Counted from the stretch's first letter, positions 34,335 to 44,073 are shown. The stretch is 64,000 nt of DNA from Streptomyces mirabilis (GCF_018310535.1 NZ_CP074102.1:930001-994000); one strand, 5' to 3'. Translations and numbers: made by a program. The notes: generated by a model from the sequence alone, not told the origin.

Positions 34335-36374
34335 ATGACACGGCACCGGCCCAGCCTGTACGAGGCCGCGGGGCAGGCCATGCTGCGCGCCGCGGTACAC
34401 ACGACCGAGCCCGCCATGCCGCCCTGGCCGACGACCACGGCGCCCGTGGAAGAGTGGCGCGCGTGGCTGAGCACGGTGTGGTCCGACACCGGCTTCCGCC
34501 GGACCGTGTCGCAGGCGAGCCCTCACCTGGCGGACCAGGTGCAGGCCATCATCGACGGCCGCACACCGAAGGTGCGCCGGATACGCCGGGCGGCGCTGGC
34601 CACCGCCCGCTACGCGATCCGCTACGCCCGCCGCTCCACCCCCTACGGCCTGTTCGCCGGCGTCGCCCCGCTCGGCTTCGCCCAGGTCACGTCCGTCCGC
34701 ATCGGCGACGAGCACCAGGCCGTGGCCCGCCCCGAGCCGGTCGGACTCGAGGAGATGCTCAGCGCCTGGGAGAGCGACGCTGCGCGCATGGCCGACGCCG
34801 AGGTCTGCGTCAACACCCTGATCTGTCAGCGCGACCAGCACATCCACGTGCCCTCCGAGGGCGACGCCGAGTTCCGCCTCACCCTCAGCCCCGCGCTGCG
34901 TCTCGTACTCGACCTGGCCCGATCGCCGATCGGGTACCGCCAGTTGTCCGACAAGCTGGCCGCGGAGTTCCCCGCCGTGAGCGGCACCGCGCGTGACCGG
35001 CTGCTCGGTGATCTGCTGCGGGTGCGGCTGCTGCGCTCCTCGCTGCGCGCGCCCGCCACCGTCGCCGACCCCACCGACGTCTTACCGCCCGCGGCGCGCG
35101 CTCAAGTAGCCGGCCTGCGGACCGCGTGCGACCTGCGGCTGGACTCCGACGTGCGGCTGCCCGAGCAGGTGCTGACCGAAGCGGAGACCGCCGCGACCGT
35201 CCTGGCCCGCCTGGTCACCCATCCGACCGGGACACCGACCTGGCGGCGGTGGATCGAGCAGTTCTCCGAGCGCTACGGCGAGAACACCGCGGTGCCGGTG
35301 GAAGCGGTGACGGACCCTGACCGGGGCGTGGGCTTCCCTGCAGGCTTCGCCACGGCGAGCGAACCGCCCCGACCGATGTCCCGGCGTGACCGCCTGCTGC
35401 TGGAGCTGGCCGGCACCGCCGCTGCCGAAGGCAGCCGCACCGTCGCGGTGACCGGGGCGATGATCGAGGAACTGGAAGCAGCGGCCGGCGACAAGCCCCA
35501 CGGCCTGGCGCCTCACCTCGAACTGGCCGCACAGGTCCACGCCACCTCTGTTCCGGCCCTGGACCGGGGCGACTTCCGGCTGCGCGTGCTCACCGTCTCC
35601 CGCTCGGCCGGATCAATGACCGGTCGGTTCTGGCACCTGTTCCCCGGCGCCGAGGAGGCGTACGCGAACCTGCCCACCGTCGATCCGGAGGCGGAACTCG
35701 CGCAGCTCTCCTTCCACGCCGGACGCGTGCCGGCCGACCTGCTCACCCGCGCGCCCCAGGCCCTGCCCCGGATCGTCAGCGTCGGCGAATTCCGCCGCCC
35801 CGAACCGCACGTCCTCTTCCCCCGCGACCTGTCGGTCACCGTCGCCGACGGCCGCCCCCAGCTGGTGGAGTCCGCGACGGGCAAGCCGCTGGAGCTGCTG
35901 GCCCCCACCGCCATCAACTTCCTGTGGAACAACTACACCCCGCCGATGGCCCGCTTCCTCGGCGAGATCAGCCGGGCCGCGTCCCCGCAGGTGACCTGGT
36001 TCGACTGGGGCGCCGCCTGGACCCTGCCCTTCACCCCGGCCCTCACCTACCGGCGCACCATCCTCACCACCGCCCGGTGGAAGATCCGCAGCCGCACGCT
36101 GCCCGCCCGCACCGCCCCACTCCAGCAGTGGGCGGACCAACTCCACGCCTGGCGTGCCCGGTTCCGGGTGCCGGAGCGGGTCCTGCTCGCCGAGGACGAC
36201 CAGCAGCTGCCCCTCGACCTCACCCGCGACGTCGACCTGGACCTCCTGCGCGCCCACCTGGACGCCAACCCCTTCGGCATCGCCACGCTGCACGACGCGC
36301 CCCCGCCGGACGCCGACGGGTGGATCGGCGGCCGGCCCCACAGCATCGTCGTCCCCCTGGCCAGGCGCTCATGA
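34335..36374 (+). CDS. Lantibiotic dehydratase, glutamylation domain (short LanB)
   Basis: Class I dehydratase that transfers Glu from glutamyl-tRNA to Ser/Thr of the precursor. Blocks include RAALATARYAIRYARRSTPY, GLFAGVAPLGFAQ, SDKLAAEFPAVSG, FWHLFPGAEEAYANLP and the end FGIATLHDAPPPDADGWIGG. 679 residues is much shorter than a full LanB (about 1000). The missing elimination domain is encoded by the gene at 37481, so the two act as a split enzyme. The ATG at 34335 has GAGGAG nine bases upstream. A TTA codon at 35082-35084 (residue 250) suggests bldA control of the whole pathway. Its stop overlaps the LanC start. Confidence 0.88.
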   Translation: MTRHRPSLYEAAGQAMLRAAVHTTEPAMPPWPTTTAPVEEWRAWLSTVWSDTGFRRTVSQASPHLADQVQAIIDGRTPKVRRIRRAALATARYAIRYARRSTPYGLFAGVAPLGFAQVTSVRIGDEHQAVARPEPVGLEEMLSAWESDAARMADAEVCVNTLICQRDQHIHVPSEGDAEFRLTLSPALRLVLDLARSPIGYRQLSDKLAAEFPAVSGTARDRLLGDLLRVRLLRSSLRAPATVADPTDVLPPAARAQVAGLRTACDLRLDSDVRLPEQVLTEAETAATVLARLVTHPTGTPTWRRWIEQFSERYGENTAVPVEAVTDPDRGVGFPAGFATASEPPRPMSRRDRLLLELAGTAAAEGSRTVAVTGAMIEELEAAAGDKPHGLAPHLELAAQVHATSVPALDRGDFRLRVLTVSRSAGSMTGRFWHLFPGAEEAYANLPTVDPEAELAQLSFHAGRVPADLLTRAPQALPRIVSVGEFRRPEPHVLFPRDLSVTVADGRPQLVESATGKPLELLAPTAINFLWNNYTPPMARFLGEISRAASPQVTWFDWGAAWTLPFTPALTYRRTILTTARWKIRSRTLPARTAPLQQWADQLHAWRARFRVPERVLLAEDDQQLPLDLTRDVDLDLLRAHLDANPFGIATLHDAPPPDADGWIGGRPHSIVVPLARRS

Positions 36375-37441
36375 CCACGACGACCGTGCCCCGTACGCAG
36401 GACCTGTCCGAGGGCGCCCTGGGGATGGCCCTGCTCGACATCGAGCGCCGGGACCTGTCCACCGCCCGCCGCCACCTCGCCCAGGCCACCGTCCGAGGGG
36501 TGAGCACCGGCAGCAACGCCAGCCTCTTCCACGGCGCACCCGCCCTGGAGCTCGTCCTGGCCCGCGCCCACGGGGCCGGAGACGACGTCCGCGCGGCCGT
36601 CGACCGCGTCGTGGACGCCCGGCTCGCCGCCGCCCACCGCCGTCAGGCGGCCGGCGCGCTGCCTCACCTCGCCGAATGGGACCTCATCCGCGGCCTGACC
36701 GGACTCGCCGCCCTGCTGCTGTCCCGCCGCCCGATCGCGCCCCGGCTGCCCGACGTGCTCGCCTGCCTCGTCGCGCTCGCCCACCCCGCCCGTGGTGAAG
36801 GCCGGATGCTGCCCGGGTGGTGGTCGGCGGTCGGCCCGGACGGGAAGGAGATGGCCGGCGGGCACGGCAACAACGGCATGGCCCACGGCATCGCGGGGCC
36901 CCTTGCCGTGCTCTCCCTCGCCCTGCGCGCCGGAGTCAGCGTCCCCGGCCAGGAGGAAGCCGTCGGCACGTTCGCGACCTGGCTCGACCGGCACGGCGCC
37001 CACTACTGGTCCACCGCAGCACACCTGGACGCCGACCAGCCACCCGAGGCGGAACCGGCCCGCCAGTCCTGGTGCTACGGCCAGCCCGGCATCGCCCGCG
37101 CCCAGCAGCTCGCCGCGCTCGCCCTCGGCGACCCCGCACGGCGCCGAGCGGCCGAGGACACCGTCGAGACCATCCTGACCGACCCGCTGCGGCTCGCCCG
37201 CATCACCGACTCGACGCTCTGCCACGGCTGGGCCGGGCTGCTGATGCTCACCCGCACGGTCGCCGCCGACAGCCCCGCACCCGCACGCTTCACCCCGATC
37301 ATCCAGGACCTGCACCGACGGCTGGCCGCCGACTGGGAGCACCTGCCCAAACCCGGATTCATGGAAGGCCGCGCCGGAGCCCAACTCGCCCTGAACGCCA
37401 CCGACACCACCGGCTGGACCCGCGTCCTCCTGCTCGCCTGA
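36371..37441 (+). CDS. Lanthionine cyclase LanC
   Basis: Zinc enzyme that adds Cys thiols to dehydrated residues to form (methyl)lanthionine rings. The zinc ligands are visible: Cys in QSWCYGQPGIARA (about residue 232) and Cys-His in STLCHGWAGLLML (about 284-285). The barrel repeats include RGLTGLAALLLSRR and MAHGIAGPLAVLSLAL. 356 residues is slightly shorter than stand-alone LanC. Start ATG overlaps the LanB stop (ATGA). Confidence 0.92.
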   Translation: MTTTTVPRTQDLSEGALGMALLDIERRDLSTARRHLAQATVRGVSTGSNASLFHGAPALELVLARAHGAGDDVRAAVDRVVDARLAAAHRRQAAGALPHLAEWDLIRGLTGLAALLLSRRPIAPRLPDVLACLVALAHPARGEGRMLPGWWSAVGPDGKEMAGGHGNNGMAHGIAGPLAVLSLALRAGVSVPGQEEAVGTFATWLDRHGAHYWSTAAHLDADQPPEAEPARQSWCYGQPGIARAQQLAALALGDPARRRAAEDTVETILTDPLRLARITDSTLCHGWAGLLMLTRTVAADSPAPARFTPIIQDLHRRLAADWEHLPKPGFMEGRAGAQLALNATDTTGWTRVLLLA

Positions 37442-37480
37442 TCTTCTTCTCCCCGCCGCCTCGCAAGGAGTTTTCTGCCC

Positions 37481-39526
37481 ATGACCTTCGACGACGAGAA
37501 CCTGCCGATCCCTCCGGACATCTCCTGGTGGCACGCCTCCGTGGCCTTCCCCGACCCGCACACGGACGCCGCCCGGGCCCTGGCGACCGCGCTGGCCGGG
37601 CGCCGCTTCCACTTCCTGCGCAAGGACGCCGGCGTGCGCCTGCGCACCGAACAGCCCGCCACCGGCTTGCTGGACCAGCTCGTCGCCGACCGCGTGATCA
37701 CCGGCTGGACGAGCGGGATCTACGAGCCGGAGACCCATGCCTTCGGCGGCCCCGAGGGCATGGAGGTCGCGCACGACGTGTTCTGCGCCGACAGCCCGGC
37801 CGCGCTCGCCGAGACCGGCACCCCCGGCGCCCGCGAGCGCAACGTGATGCTGCTGTCCGCCATGATCCGCGAGGCCGGGCTGGACCCGTTCGAAGCCGGA
37901 GACGTGTACGCCCGGTGGGCCGCCCTGCGGCCCCCCGTCACCCCGCCCCAGGGGACCGCGCTGGAGCAAGCCGTCTCCGCGATGCGGCGGCTGATGAACG
38001 CGGACGCCGCCCGGCGCCCCGACGCGGAGGCGGGCTGGGGCGAGCGCGTCGCCGCGTTCGAGGACGCCGGCCGCCACCTGCGCCGGCTCGCCGCCGACGG
38101 CCGACTGATACGCGGAATCCGGGGCGTCATCGCCCACCACGCGATCTTCGCGTTCAACCGCGCGGGCGTGCCCGCCGACGCGCAGGCCGCCACCGCGTGG
38201 CTCGGCCGTCACGTCGCCTTCTCCGCCGGAGAAGGAGCTGACGTGTGTACCCGCAAGTCCGCATCCGCGGACCCTAGCCTCCCTCGAATGGAGACCACCG
38301 TGACACCCGTGACCGACCCCAACCAGCTGCGCGAAGCCCTCGCCCAGCGGCTCGTCGACAGCGGCCACCTGCGCAGCCAGGCGGCCATCGACGCCTTCCA
38401 CACCACCGACCGGCACGCCTTCCTGCCCGGCGTCGACCTGGAGAGCGCGTACAAGGAGGACGCGGTCCCGATCAAGCACGACGAGCACGGGGAGATGATC
38501 TCCTGCATCTCCGCGCCGTCCATCGTCGCCACCCAGCTCGAACAGCTCGGCGCCCAGCCCGGCCACAAGGTCCTGGAAGCCGGCGCCGCAACCGGCTACA
38601 ACGCCGCCCTCCTCGGCAAGATCGTCTCCCCCGGCGGGCAGGTGTGGACCCTCGACGTCGACCAGGACCTCGTCGCCGGCGCGAGCCAGCACCTCGCCGA
38701 AGCCGGCGTCGACAACGCCACCGCAGTGATGGCCGACGGCGCGGCCGGGCTGCCCGAGCACGCCCCCTACGACCGGATCATCTTCACCGTCGGCGCCGGC
38801 GACGTCCCCGTGAAGATCCTCGACCAGCTCGCCCCCGGCGGACGCCTGGTCCTGCCGATGCGCATCCGCGGCAGCATCTCCCGGAGCTTCGCCTTCGAAC
38901 GCGACGGCGACACGTGGAAGACCGTCTCCTGCGAGATGGCCACCTTCATCCCGCTGCGCAAGGGCGTCTGCGACGACGTGTACACCCTCGTGCCGATGGC
39001 CGGCGAGGGCAACGTGCGCCTGGAGACGTTCAGCGAGCAGGACGTCGACCGCGACGCGCTGCGTACCGTCCTCGACCAGCAGCAGACCAAGCTCTACACC
39101 GGGGTGAAGTTCCGGCAGGGCTCCGCGTGGGAGTGGCTGTACCTGTACCTGGCCTGCGTGCTGCCCAACGGCCTGTCCCGGCTGCCGGGCCAGCGCCCCG
39201 GGTTCACTCCGCACTTCGGGTGGGGGTCCATGGCCGCCCTCGACGGCGGGTCGCTCGCGTACCTGACCATCCGCGAAGGCGAGGACGAGAAGGGCCGGTA
39301 CTGGGAGGTCGGCGTGATCGGCCACGGCGAGGGCGGCGCCGACCTCGCCGAGCGCGTCGTGAGCGAGATCCGCGCCTGGGACGCGACCGGCCGCAACGAC
39401 GCCCCCGAACCGGGCTTCCGGATGGCCGTCGCGGACTCGCGTGACCGGCTGACGGCAGACGACCCGCGCTTCGTCGTCGACAAGCCCTACAGCCGTCTCG
39501 TCGTCGACTGGGCGCGCAAGGGCTGA
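37481..39526 (+). CDS. Fusion of LanB elimination domain and FxLD-system methyltransferase
   Basis: A 681-residue bifunctional protein. Residues about 10-260 are the thiopeptide-type/SpaB_C domain (PPDISWWHASVAFPDPHTDA, FHFLRKDAGVRLR) that eliminates glutamate from glutamylated Ser/Thr. From about residue 275 a protein-isoaspartate O-methyltransferase-like domain follows, with ISAPSIVATQLEQLGAQPGH, the SAM loop KVLEAGAATGYNAALLGK (about 363-380), IIFTVGAGDVPVKILDQLAP and GGRLVLPMR. The last 180 residues are specific to the FxLD family. Such methyltransferases act on a core Asp and yield aspartimide or isoaspartate; Asp49 of the precursor is the only core candidate. AAGGAG precedes the ATG. 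Confidence 0.88.
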   Translation: MTFDDENLPIPPDISWWHASVAFPDPHTDAARALATALAGRRFHFLRKDAGVRLRTEQPATGLLDQLVADRVITGWTSGIYEPETHAFGGPEGMEVAHDVFCADSPAALAETGTPGARERNVMLLSAMIREAGLDPFEAGDVYARWAALRPPVTPPQGTALEQAVSAMRRLMNADAARRPDAEAGWGERVAAFEDAGRHLRRLAADGRLIRGIRGVIAHHAIFAFNRAGVPADAQAATAWLGRHVAFSAGEGADVCTRKSASADPSLPRMETTVTPVTDPNQLREALAQRLVDSGHLRSQAAIDAFHTTDRHAFLPGVDLESAYKEDAVPIKHDEHGEMISCISAPSIVATQLEQLGAQPGHKVLEAGAATGYNAALLGKIVSPGGQVWTLDVDQDLVAGASQHLAEAGVDNATAVMADGAAGLPEHAPYDRIIFTVGAGDVPVKILDQLAPGGRLVLPMRIRGSISRSFAFERDGDTWKTVSCEMATFIPLRKGVCDDVYTLVPMAGEGNVRLETFSEQDVDRDALRTVLDQQQTKLYTGVKFRQGSAWEWLYLYLACVLPNGLSRLPGQRPGFTPHFGWGSMAALDGGSLAYLTIREGEDEKGRYWEVGVIGHGEGGADLAERVVSEIRAWDATGRNDAPEPGFRMAVADSRDRLTADDPRFVVDKPYSRLVVDWARKG

Positions 39527-39530
39527 GCCG

Positions 39531-40643
39531 ATGATCCCCGCGATAGCCAGCCGCATCCCCCTGGTCCGCCGCACCAAAGCGCCCGCGCTCCCCTTGGAGG
39601 AGCGCATCAACCATCTCACCGGGCTGACCGTCGCGCCCGCAGGTGCGGGCCACCACGACCTGGTGGCCCGCACCTGCGGGGTCCTCAACTACGCCGCGCT
39701 CATCGCCTCCGACGTCGGCCTGCCCGACCTGGCCGAGGATCTGTGCTGGCGGCAGCACCAGGTCTTCGCCAACGCCGGACGCCTCAGCGGACGGGTCGCC
39801 GTCATGTCGCTGATGCCGCTCGTCAACCTCTCCCGGTTGCAGACTCGCGCCGGCCACGGCGAACTCGCCTACGACTTGTTGTACTGCCTCAACGACGCTG
39901 CCCGACACCGGAACAAGACTGACATCGACGGCCGCACCGTCGACCTGTCTGCTCTGACCGGCACGGACGAGGACCACCGCACGGTGTGCCAGGAGCTGTA
40001 CGTCACCCTGCTCGTGGACGGCGCCCGCGCCCTCGCCCAGATCGGGCGGTGGACCGAGGCCGCCGACGCCATGGCCCAGCACCGCGGCATCGGCAACCGG
40101 CTCCTCGACGGCCGCCAGATCAAGATCATGGCCCTGATGGAGCAGGGCCTGGACCAGCAGGCCCGCGACCTGATCGACACCACCCAGCCCGCCGAGCCTT
40201 GGGAGAGAGCCATCGCCCTCCTCCTGCACGCCCACTGCCGACCCGCAGGCACTCCCGTCCCTGAACCCGACCTCGACCGCACCCTGGATGAAGCCGTCCA
40301 GCTCCTTGCCCATCCGGATCCGCCGACCGCCGCCTTCCAGACTCGGACGGGCCTGTCAGCCCTGGAGCTGGACCGCACCGGACGCCACGCCGCCCGCGTA
40401 CTCAACTCCCTCGTCAGCGTCGCCCGACTCGACGCCTACGCCGCACGAGACGCACTGCACCACCCCGTCGCCGCGTCCGCCCTAGGCGACGGGGCGACGG
40501 ACGCGCTCAACGCAGTGATCGCCACGGCCGGACTGGGATCCGGCGTCCTGTCCGCCCACCACCAGGAGGCTCTGACGGGCGCGGTCGGCCACGCCGAGAC
40601 AGAGCTGGTGAAGCTGCTGCAGGCCGAACCAGACCCCGGCTAG
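39531..40643 (+). CDS. Helical-repeat protein of the lanthipeptide operon (370 aa)
   Basis: Soluble all-helical protein starting four bases after the methyltransferase stop. Repeating helix pairs such as VLNYAALIASDVGLPDLAED, LVDGARALAQIGRWTEAADA and IKIMALMEQGLDQQARDLID suggest TPR-like packing. There is no HTH. Position in the operon suggests an accessory or scaffold role in peptide maturation, but I do not recognise a family with known function. Confidence 0.7.
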   Translation: MIPAIASRIPLVRRTKAPALPLEERINHLTGLTVAPAGAGHHDLVARTCGVLNYAALIASDVGLPDLAEDLCWRQHQVFANAGRLSGRVAVMSLMPLVNLSRLQTRAGHGELAYDLLYCLNDAARHRNKTDIDGRTVDLSALTGTDEDHRTVCQELYVTLLVDGARALAQIGRWTEAADAMAQHRGIGNRLLDGRQIKIMALMEQGLDQQARDLIDTTQPAEPWERAIALLLHAHCRPAGTPVPEPDLDRTLDEAVQLLAHPDPPTAAFQTRTGLSALELDRTGRHAARVLNSLVSVARLDAYAARDALHHPVAASALGDGATDALNAVIATAGLGSGVLSAHHQEALTGAVGHAETELVKLLQAEPDPG

Positions 40644-40708
40644 GAGGGGACGACCCGGATGCCCCGCCGTACATCCCCACGCTGTTTGACGGTGTCGGCG
40701 TTTCGGCC

Positions 40709-40779
40709 ATTTCCTGCCCGCAGCCGCTCCAAGCCAGACCAGGGATCCCGCGCCCGCGGGGTTCCCTGACGCAGGAAAT
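40709..40779 (+). terminator. Nested inverted repeats between operon and exporter gene
   Basis: ATTTCCTGC (40709-40717) and GCAGGAAAT (40771-40779) are perfect inverted arms enclosing a second stem, AGGGATCCCGCG with CGCGGGGTTCCCT (40741-40766). The structure probably ends the lanthipeptide transcript or controls the exporter gene. No T-run is present. Confidence 0.45.
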
Positions 40780-40877
40780 AGCGGGCTCCCCAGCACGACC
40801 GAATGACGTGTGTTCGATATCGCAGCCGTGTCGTTAGACCTCACGACTCTGCCGCAGCGACCGTCCTAGGGGGAACG

Positions 40878-42818
40878 ATGACCTCGGCCATTACACAGGA
40901 CCAGCCGCCACAACCGCCCAAGGGGACCGCGCCGGACAACGAACCGCAGGAGGCCGGTGTTCGAGAAGAGGAATACCTCTACCGCGACGAGTCACGGCTC
41001 CAGGCCGGCTCCCTGCTGACCTCCCGCACCATGGCGCGGCGCCTTCCCTCACTCGTGCGGCGCTCGGTGCAGATGGCCTGGCGCGTGGACCGCGGCGCGA
41101 CCATCGGACTGCTGGTGTGCCAGATCGGGACCGGCGTCCTCGCGGCCCTCGGCCTCCTAGCCGTCACGGGCACGATCACCGCGCTGATCGCCTCGGGCGA
41201 CATCACCGAGCGGCTGTGGGATGCCGCCCCGCAGCTGGCCGTGATCGCCGCCGCCGCTGGCCTGCGCGCGCTACTGGGCATCGCCGTCGTCTGGCTGACC
41301 GGCCGTCTGCGCCCGGTGCTCGGCCGGGCAGCGGAGCTGACGATGATCGAGGCCGCGCTCGGCGCGGAATTGGCCGCCAACAACAAGCCCGGCTACAACG
41401 ACGCCTACGACATCGCCGACCGCGGCGCCCAGGTCACCCCCGACCTCGTCGAAGAAGCGCAGGACGTCCTCGCGGCCACCGCCACGCTCGCGGCCAGCGC
41501 CACCGTCCTGACCGTCCTGCACCCCCTGCTCCTTCCCCTGCTCTTCCTCGCCTGCCTGCCGCAGGCCGCCGCCTACGTCCGCTCCGCCCGCGTGCTCTAC
41601 CTCGCCGGGCTGGAGACCTCCGGGCGCCGCCGGATGCTGGGCAAGCTGCGCTGGCACATGGCCTATCAGGAGTCCAGTGAGGAAATGCGCGCCTGCCTGG
41701 CCGGCCCCTTCCTGATCAACCGGTACCGGCGGCTGGCCGCCTCGGTCAACGCGGCCGAACGAAAAGCCGCGAACACCGGTGCCTGGATGGGACTGGCCGG
41801 AGCCGTGGCCGGCGGGATCGCCTCGACCGCGGTGTGGGCGGCGCTGCTGTGGCTCCTGGCCTCCGGGCGGATGAGCCTGGCGGCCGGCGGCGGCGCCGTC
41901 TTCGCTCTCCAGACCGCCACCGGCTCGGTGCGCGGCATCATCAACGGCGGGGCCCGCCTGGTGCGCACCGGCTGGTACGTGCAGGACTGGCAGAACTTCC
42001 TCGACAACGCCCACGGCCAGGCCATGACCGACTCCCGCGGCACCGCGCCCGTGGCCGTGCCCCCGGAGCGTTTCGAGGTCCGCGACGTCACCTACCGCTA
42101 CGACGGCGCCCCGAAGGACAGCCTGAGCAACGTCTCCCTGCACGTGCGGCGCGGGGAGATCGTGGCGCTGGTCGGGGAGAACGGCTCCGGCAAGACAACC
42201 CTCTCGCGCCTGCTGTGCGGGCTGCTGCTGCCCACCGAGGGCGACGTGGCCTGGGACCACGCCTCCACCGCGGACCTGGACCCGTGGGGGTCGTGGGAGC
42301 ACGTCGCGCTGGTGCCGCAGAAGTTCACGTACCTGCCGCTGACGATGCGTGACAACATCACGTTCGGGCAGGGCGACACCAGTGACGCGGCTCTGCTCGC
42401 CGCATGCGAGGCGTCCGGCGCCGCGGAGATGCTGCCGGGCCTCCGCTCCGGCCTGAATACCCTCCTGACCAGTGAGTGGTTCGGCGGACAGCAGCTCTCC
42501 GGCGGGCAGTGGCAGCGCCTGGTCCTCACTCGCGCGTTCCACCGGCAGGCGGCGCTGCTGGTGATGGATGAACCCACGGCCGCCCTCGACGCCCGCGCAG
42601 AGCACCGGATCTTCGCCGGCCTGCGCGAACTGGCCAAGGACCGCGCCATCCTGCTGATCACGCACCGGCTCACCAACGTGGCTGTCGCCGACCGGATCGT
42701 GGTCCTGGATGAAGGGCGGATCGTCCAGGAGGGCACCTACGCCCAACTCACCCAGGAGCCCGGTCTGTTCCGGACCCTGTGGGAGCTGCAGCGCCGGATG
42801 AGCGGCGTTGCCTCCTGA
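40878..42818 (+). CDS. ABC exporter, fused membrane and ATPase domains
   Basis: Half-transporter of 646 residues, probable exporter of the lanthipeptide. After a hydrophilic N-terminus of about 75 residues come six membrane helices (TIGLLVCQIGTGVLAALGLL, LAVIAAAAGLRALLGIAVVW, TAVWAALLWLLASGRMSLAA). The nucleotide domain has Walker A GENGSGKTT (about 430), signature LSGGQWQR, Walker B LLVMDEPTAALDAR and ITHRL. There is no C39 leader peptidase domain. ATG 40878 has TAGGGGGAACG upstream; a longer reading from 40803 lacks one. It starts a new transcription unit after the nested inverted repeats. Confidence 0.88.
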   Translation: MTSAITQDQPPQPPKGTAPDNEPQEAGVREEEYLYRDESRLQAGSLLTSRTMARRLPSLVRRSVQMAWRVDRGATIGLLVCQIGTGVLAALGLLAVTGTITALIASGDITERLWDAAPQLAVIAAAAGLRALLGIAVVWLTGRLRPVLGRAAELTMIEAALGAELAANNKPGYNDAYDIADRGAQVTPDLVEEAQDVLAATATLAASATVLTVLHPLLLPLLFLACLPQAAAYVRSARVLYLAGLETSGRRRMLGKLRWHMAYQESSEEMRACLAGPFLINRYRRLAASVNAAERKAANTGAWMGLAGAVAGGIASTAVWAALLWLLASGRMSLAAGGGAVFALQTATGSVRGIINGGARLVRTGWYVQDWQNFLDNAHGQAMTDSRGTAPVAVPPERFEVRDVTYRYDGAPKDSLSNVSLHVRRGEIVALVGENGSGKTTLSRLLCGLLLPTEGDVAWDHASTADLDPWGSWEHVALVPQKFTYLPLTMRDNITFGQGDTSDAALLAACEASGAAEMLPGLRSGLNTLLTSEWFGGQQLSGGQWQRLVLTRAFHRQAALLVMDEPTAALDARAEHRIFAGLRELAKDRAILLITHRLTNVAVADRIVVLDEGRIVQEGTYAQLTQEPGLFRTLWELQRRMSGVAS

Positions 42819-42879
42819 TCACCGCTCGCCGGTCCGCGCTGCGCACTCGCCCGTCCACCGTCGCGAAAGGCAGAGATAC

Positions 42880-44016
42880 GTGACCTCTCCCGTCTCCCCT
42901 TCGGATCACGTCACACCGCGTACGGCTCTGCCCGCAGCGCAGTACGCCGCATCCCGGCATGCGGCGTGGCTCGGCGCCGCCGCGATCATCACCGACGAGG
43001 TCGGCCGGGTCCTGCTGGTGCACCCCACCTACCGCAAGGACGACTCGTGGCTGCTGCCCGGAGGCGTCGTCGAACCCGGCGAACACCCGCACATCACCTG
43101 CCGGCGCGAGATCACCGAGGAACTGGGCCTGGATCTGCCCCTGTCGGCCGTGCTCGCCGTCCACTCCTTCTCCCCGCACCACCCCGACCTCCAACCCGGC
43201 ACGCCCTGCCCCGGAGAGGTCCGGTTCGTCTTCGACGGGGGAACCCTCACCCCCGACCAGGCGGAGGCGATCCGCCTGCCGCACGAGGAGCTGTCCGAGT
43301 ACGCCTTCCTGGAGAGCCGGGACGCGGTGCAGCGGCTGCGCCCCGTGGACGGGCAGATCATGCTCGCCGCCTACCGTGCCCGGCTCGGGAACACCGCCAC
43401 CGCTCACCTCGCCGACGGCCGGCACATCCTCGACGTCCCGGCGCTGGACCGCCACGACGTGCACGTCCGCTACCGGCCCTTGTGGGACAGCCCTCTCAAC
43501 CGCGGCCCCGTCCCCGGGCAGCTGCCCATGCAGCAAGCCTGGGCGTGGTGCTTCGTCCCCGACGGCCGGGTCGTCCTCGTGGCCGACCCCGGCCCGCGGG
43601 GCGCGCTGCCGATGCTGCCCGGCGGCACCATGGAGAGCACCGACGCGACGCCCGAGGACACCCTGCACCGCGAAGCCGCCGAGGAAGCCCAGCTCACCCT
43701 GGCCGATCCGGTGCGACTGGGCTGGGTGCTGGACGAGACCGGCGAGGTCTACGGCGGCGTGGGGCCCAACGCCCGGCTGCGCCTGGCCGCCCGGGTCACC
43801 GCCATCGGGCCGGCGGCCGTCGACCCCGCCACCGGCCACCCCTTCGCCCGCCTGCTCACCACCCCCACCCAGGCAGCCGCCCTGCTGGGCTGGGGCCCGC
43901 CCGGCACGCGGCAAGCCCAGCTCGCAGGGGAAACAGCACGGGATCGGTGGGGCCTGCCCACGGCCCGCGCCGCCTCCATCGAGGAGATCCCGGCGGAGGG
44001 GATGCGGCTGAGCTGA
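42880..44016 (+). CDS. Tandem double-NUDIX protein
   Basis: Two NUDIX hydrolase domains in one chain of 378 residues. Domain 1 (about 27-165) has the box GGVVEPGEHPHITCRREITE then ELGL. Domain 2 (about 205-340) has GGTMESTDATPEDTLHREAA then EEAQL, ending in Gln where Gly is usual. Each opens with the expected strand (AAIITDEVGRVLLVHPTYRK; AWAWCFVPDGRVVLVADPGP). NUDIX enzymes hydrolyse nucleoside diphosphates linked to another group; the substrate is unknown. GTG 42880 has GAAAGG upstream. It lies 61 bp after the exporter gene and may be co-transcribed. Confidence 0.85.
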   Translation: MTSPVSPSDHVTPRTALPAAQYAASRHAAWLGAAAIITDEVGRVLLVHPTYRKDDSWLLPGGVVEPGEHPHITCRREITEELGLDLPLSAVLAVHSFSPHHPDLQPGTPCPGEVRFVFDGGTLTPDQAEAIRLPHEELSEYAFLESRDAVQRLRPVDGQIMLAAYRARLGNTATAHLADGRHILDVPALDRHDVHVRYRPLWDSPLNRGPVPGQLPMQQAWAWCFVPDGRVVLVADPGPRGALPMLPGGTMESTDATPEDTLHREAAEEAQLTLADPVRLGWVLDETGEVYGGVGPNARLRLAARVTAIGPAAVDPATGHPFARLLTTPTQAAALLGWGPPGTRQAQLAGETARDRWGLPTARAASIEEIPAEGMRLS

Positions 44017-44073
44017 CCCGAACGACCGCCCCGCCTCCACTCGTCCCGCTCCACGTCCCTCTGAGGTAGCCCC

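Noticed and set aside
36047..39688. 1213-codon minus-strand frame
   Set aside because: It is antisense to LanB, LanC and the methyltransferase fusion, with only low-complexity Gly/Arg/Val sequence and no domain.
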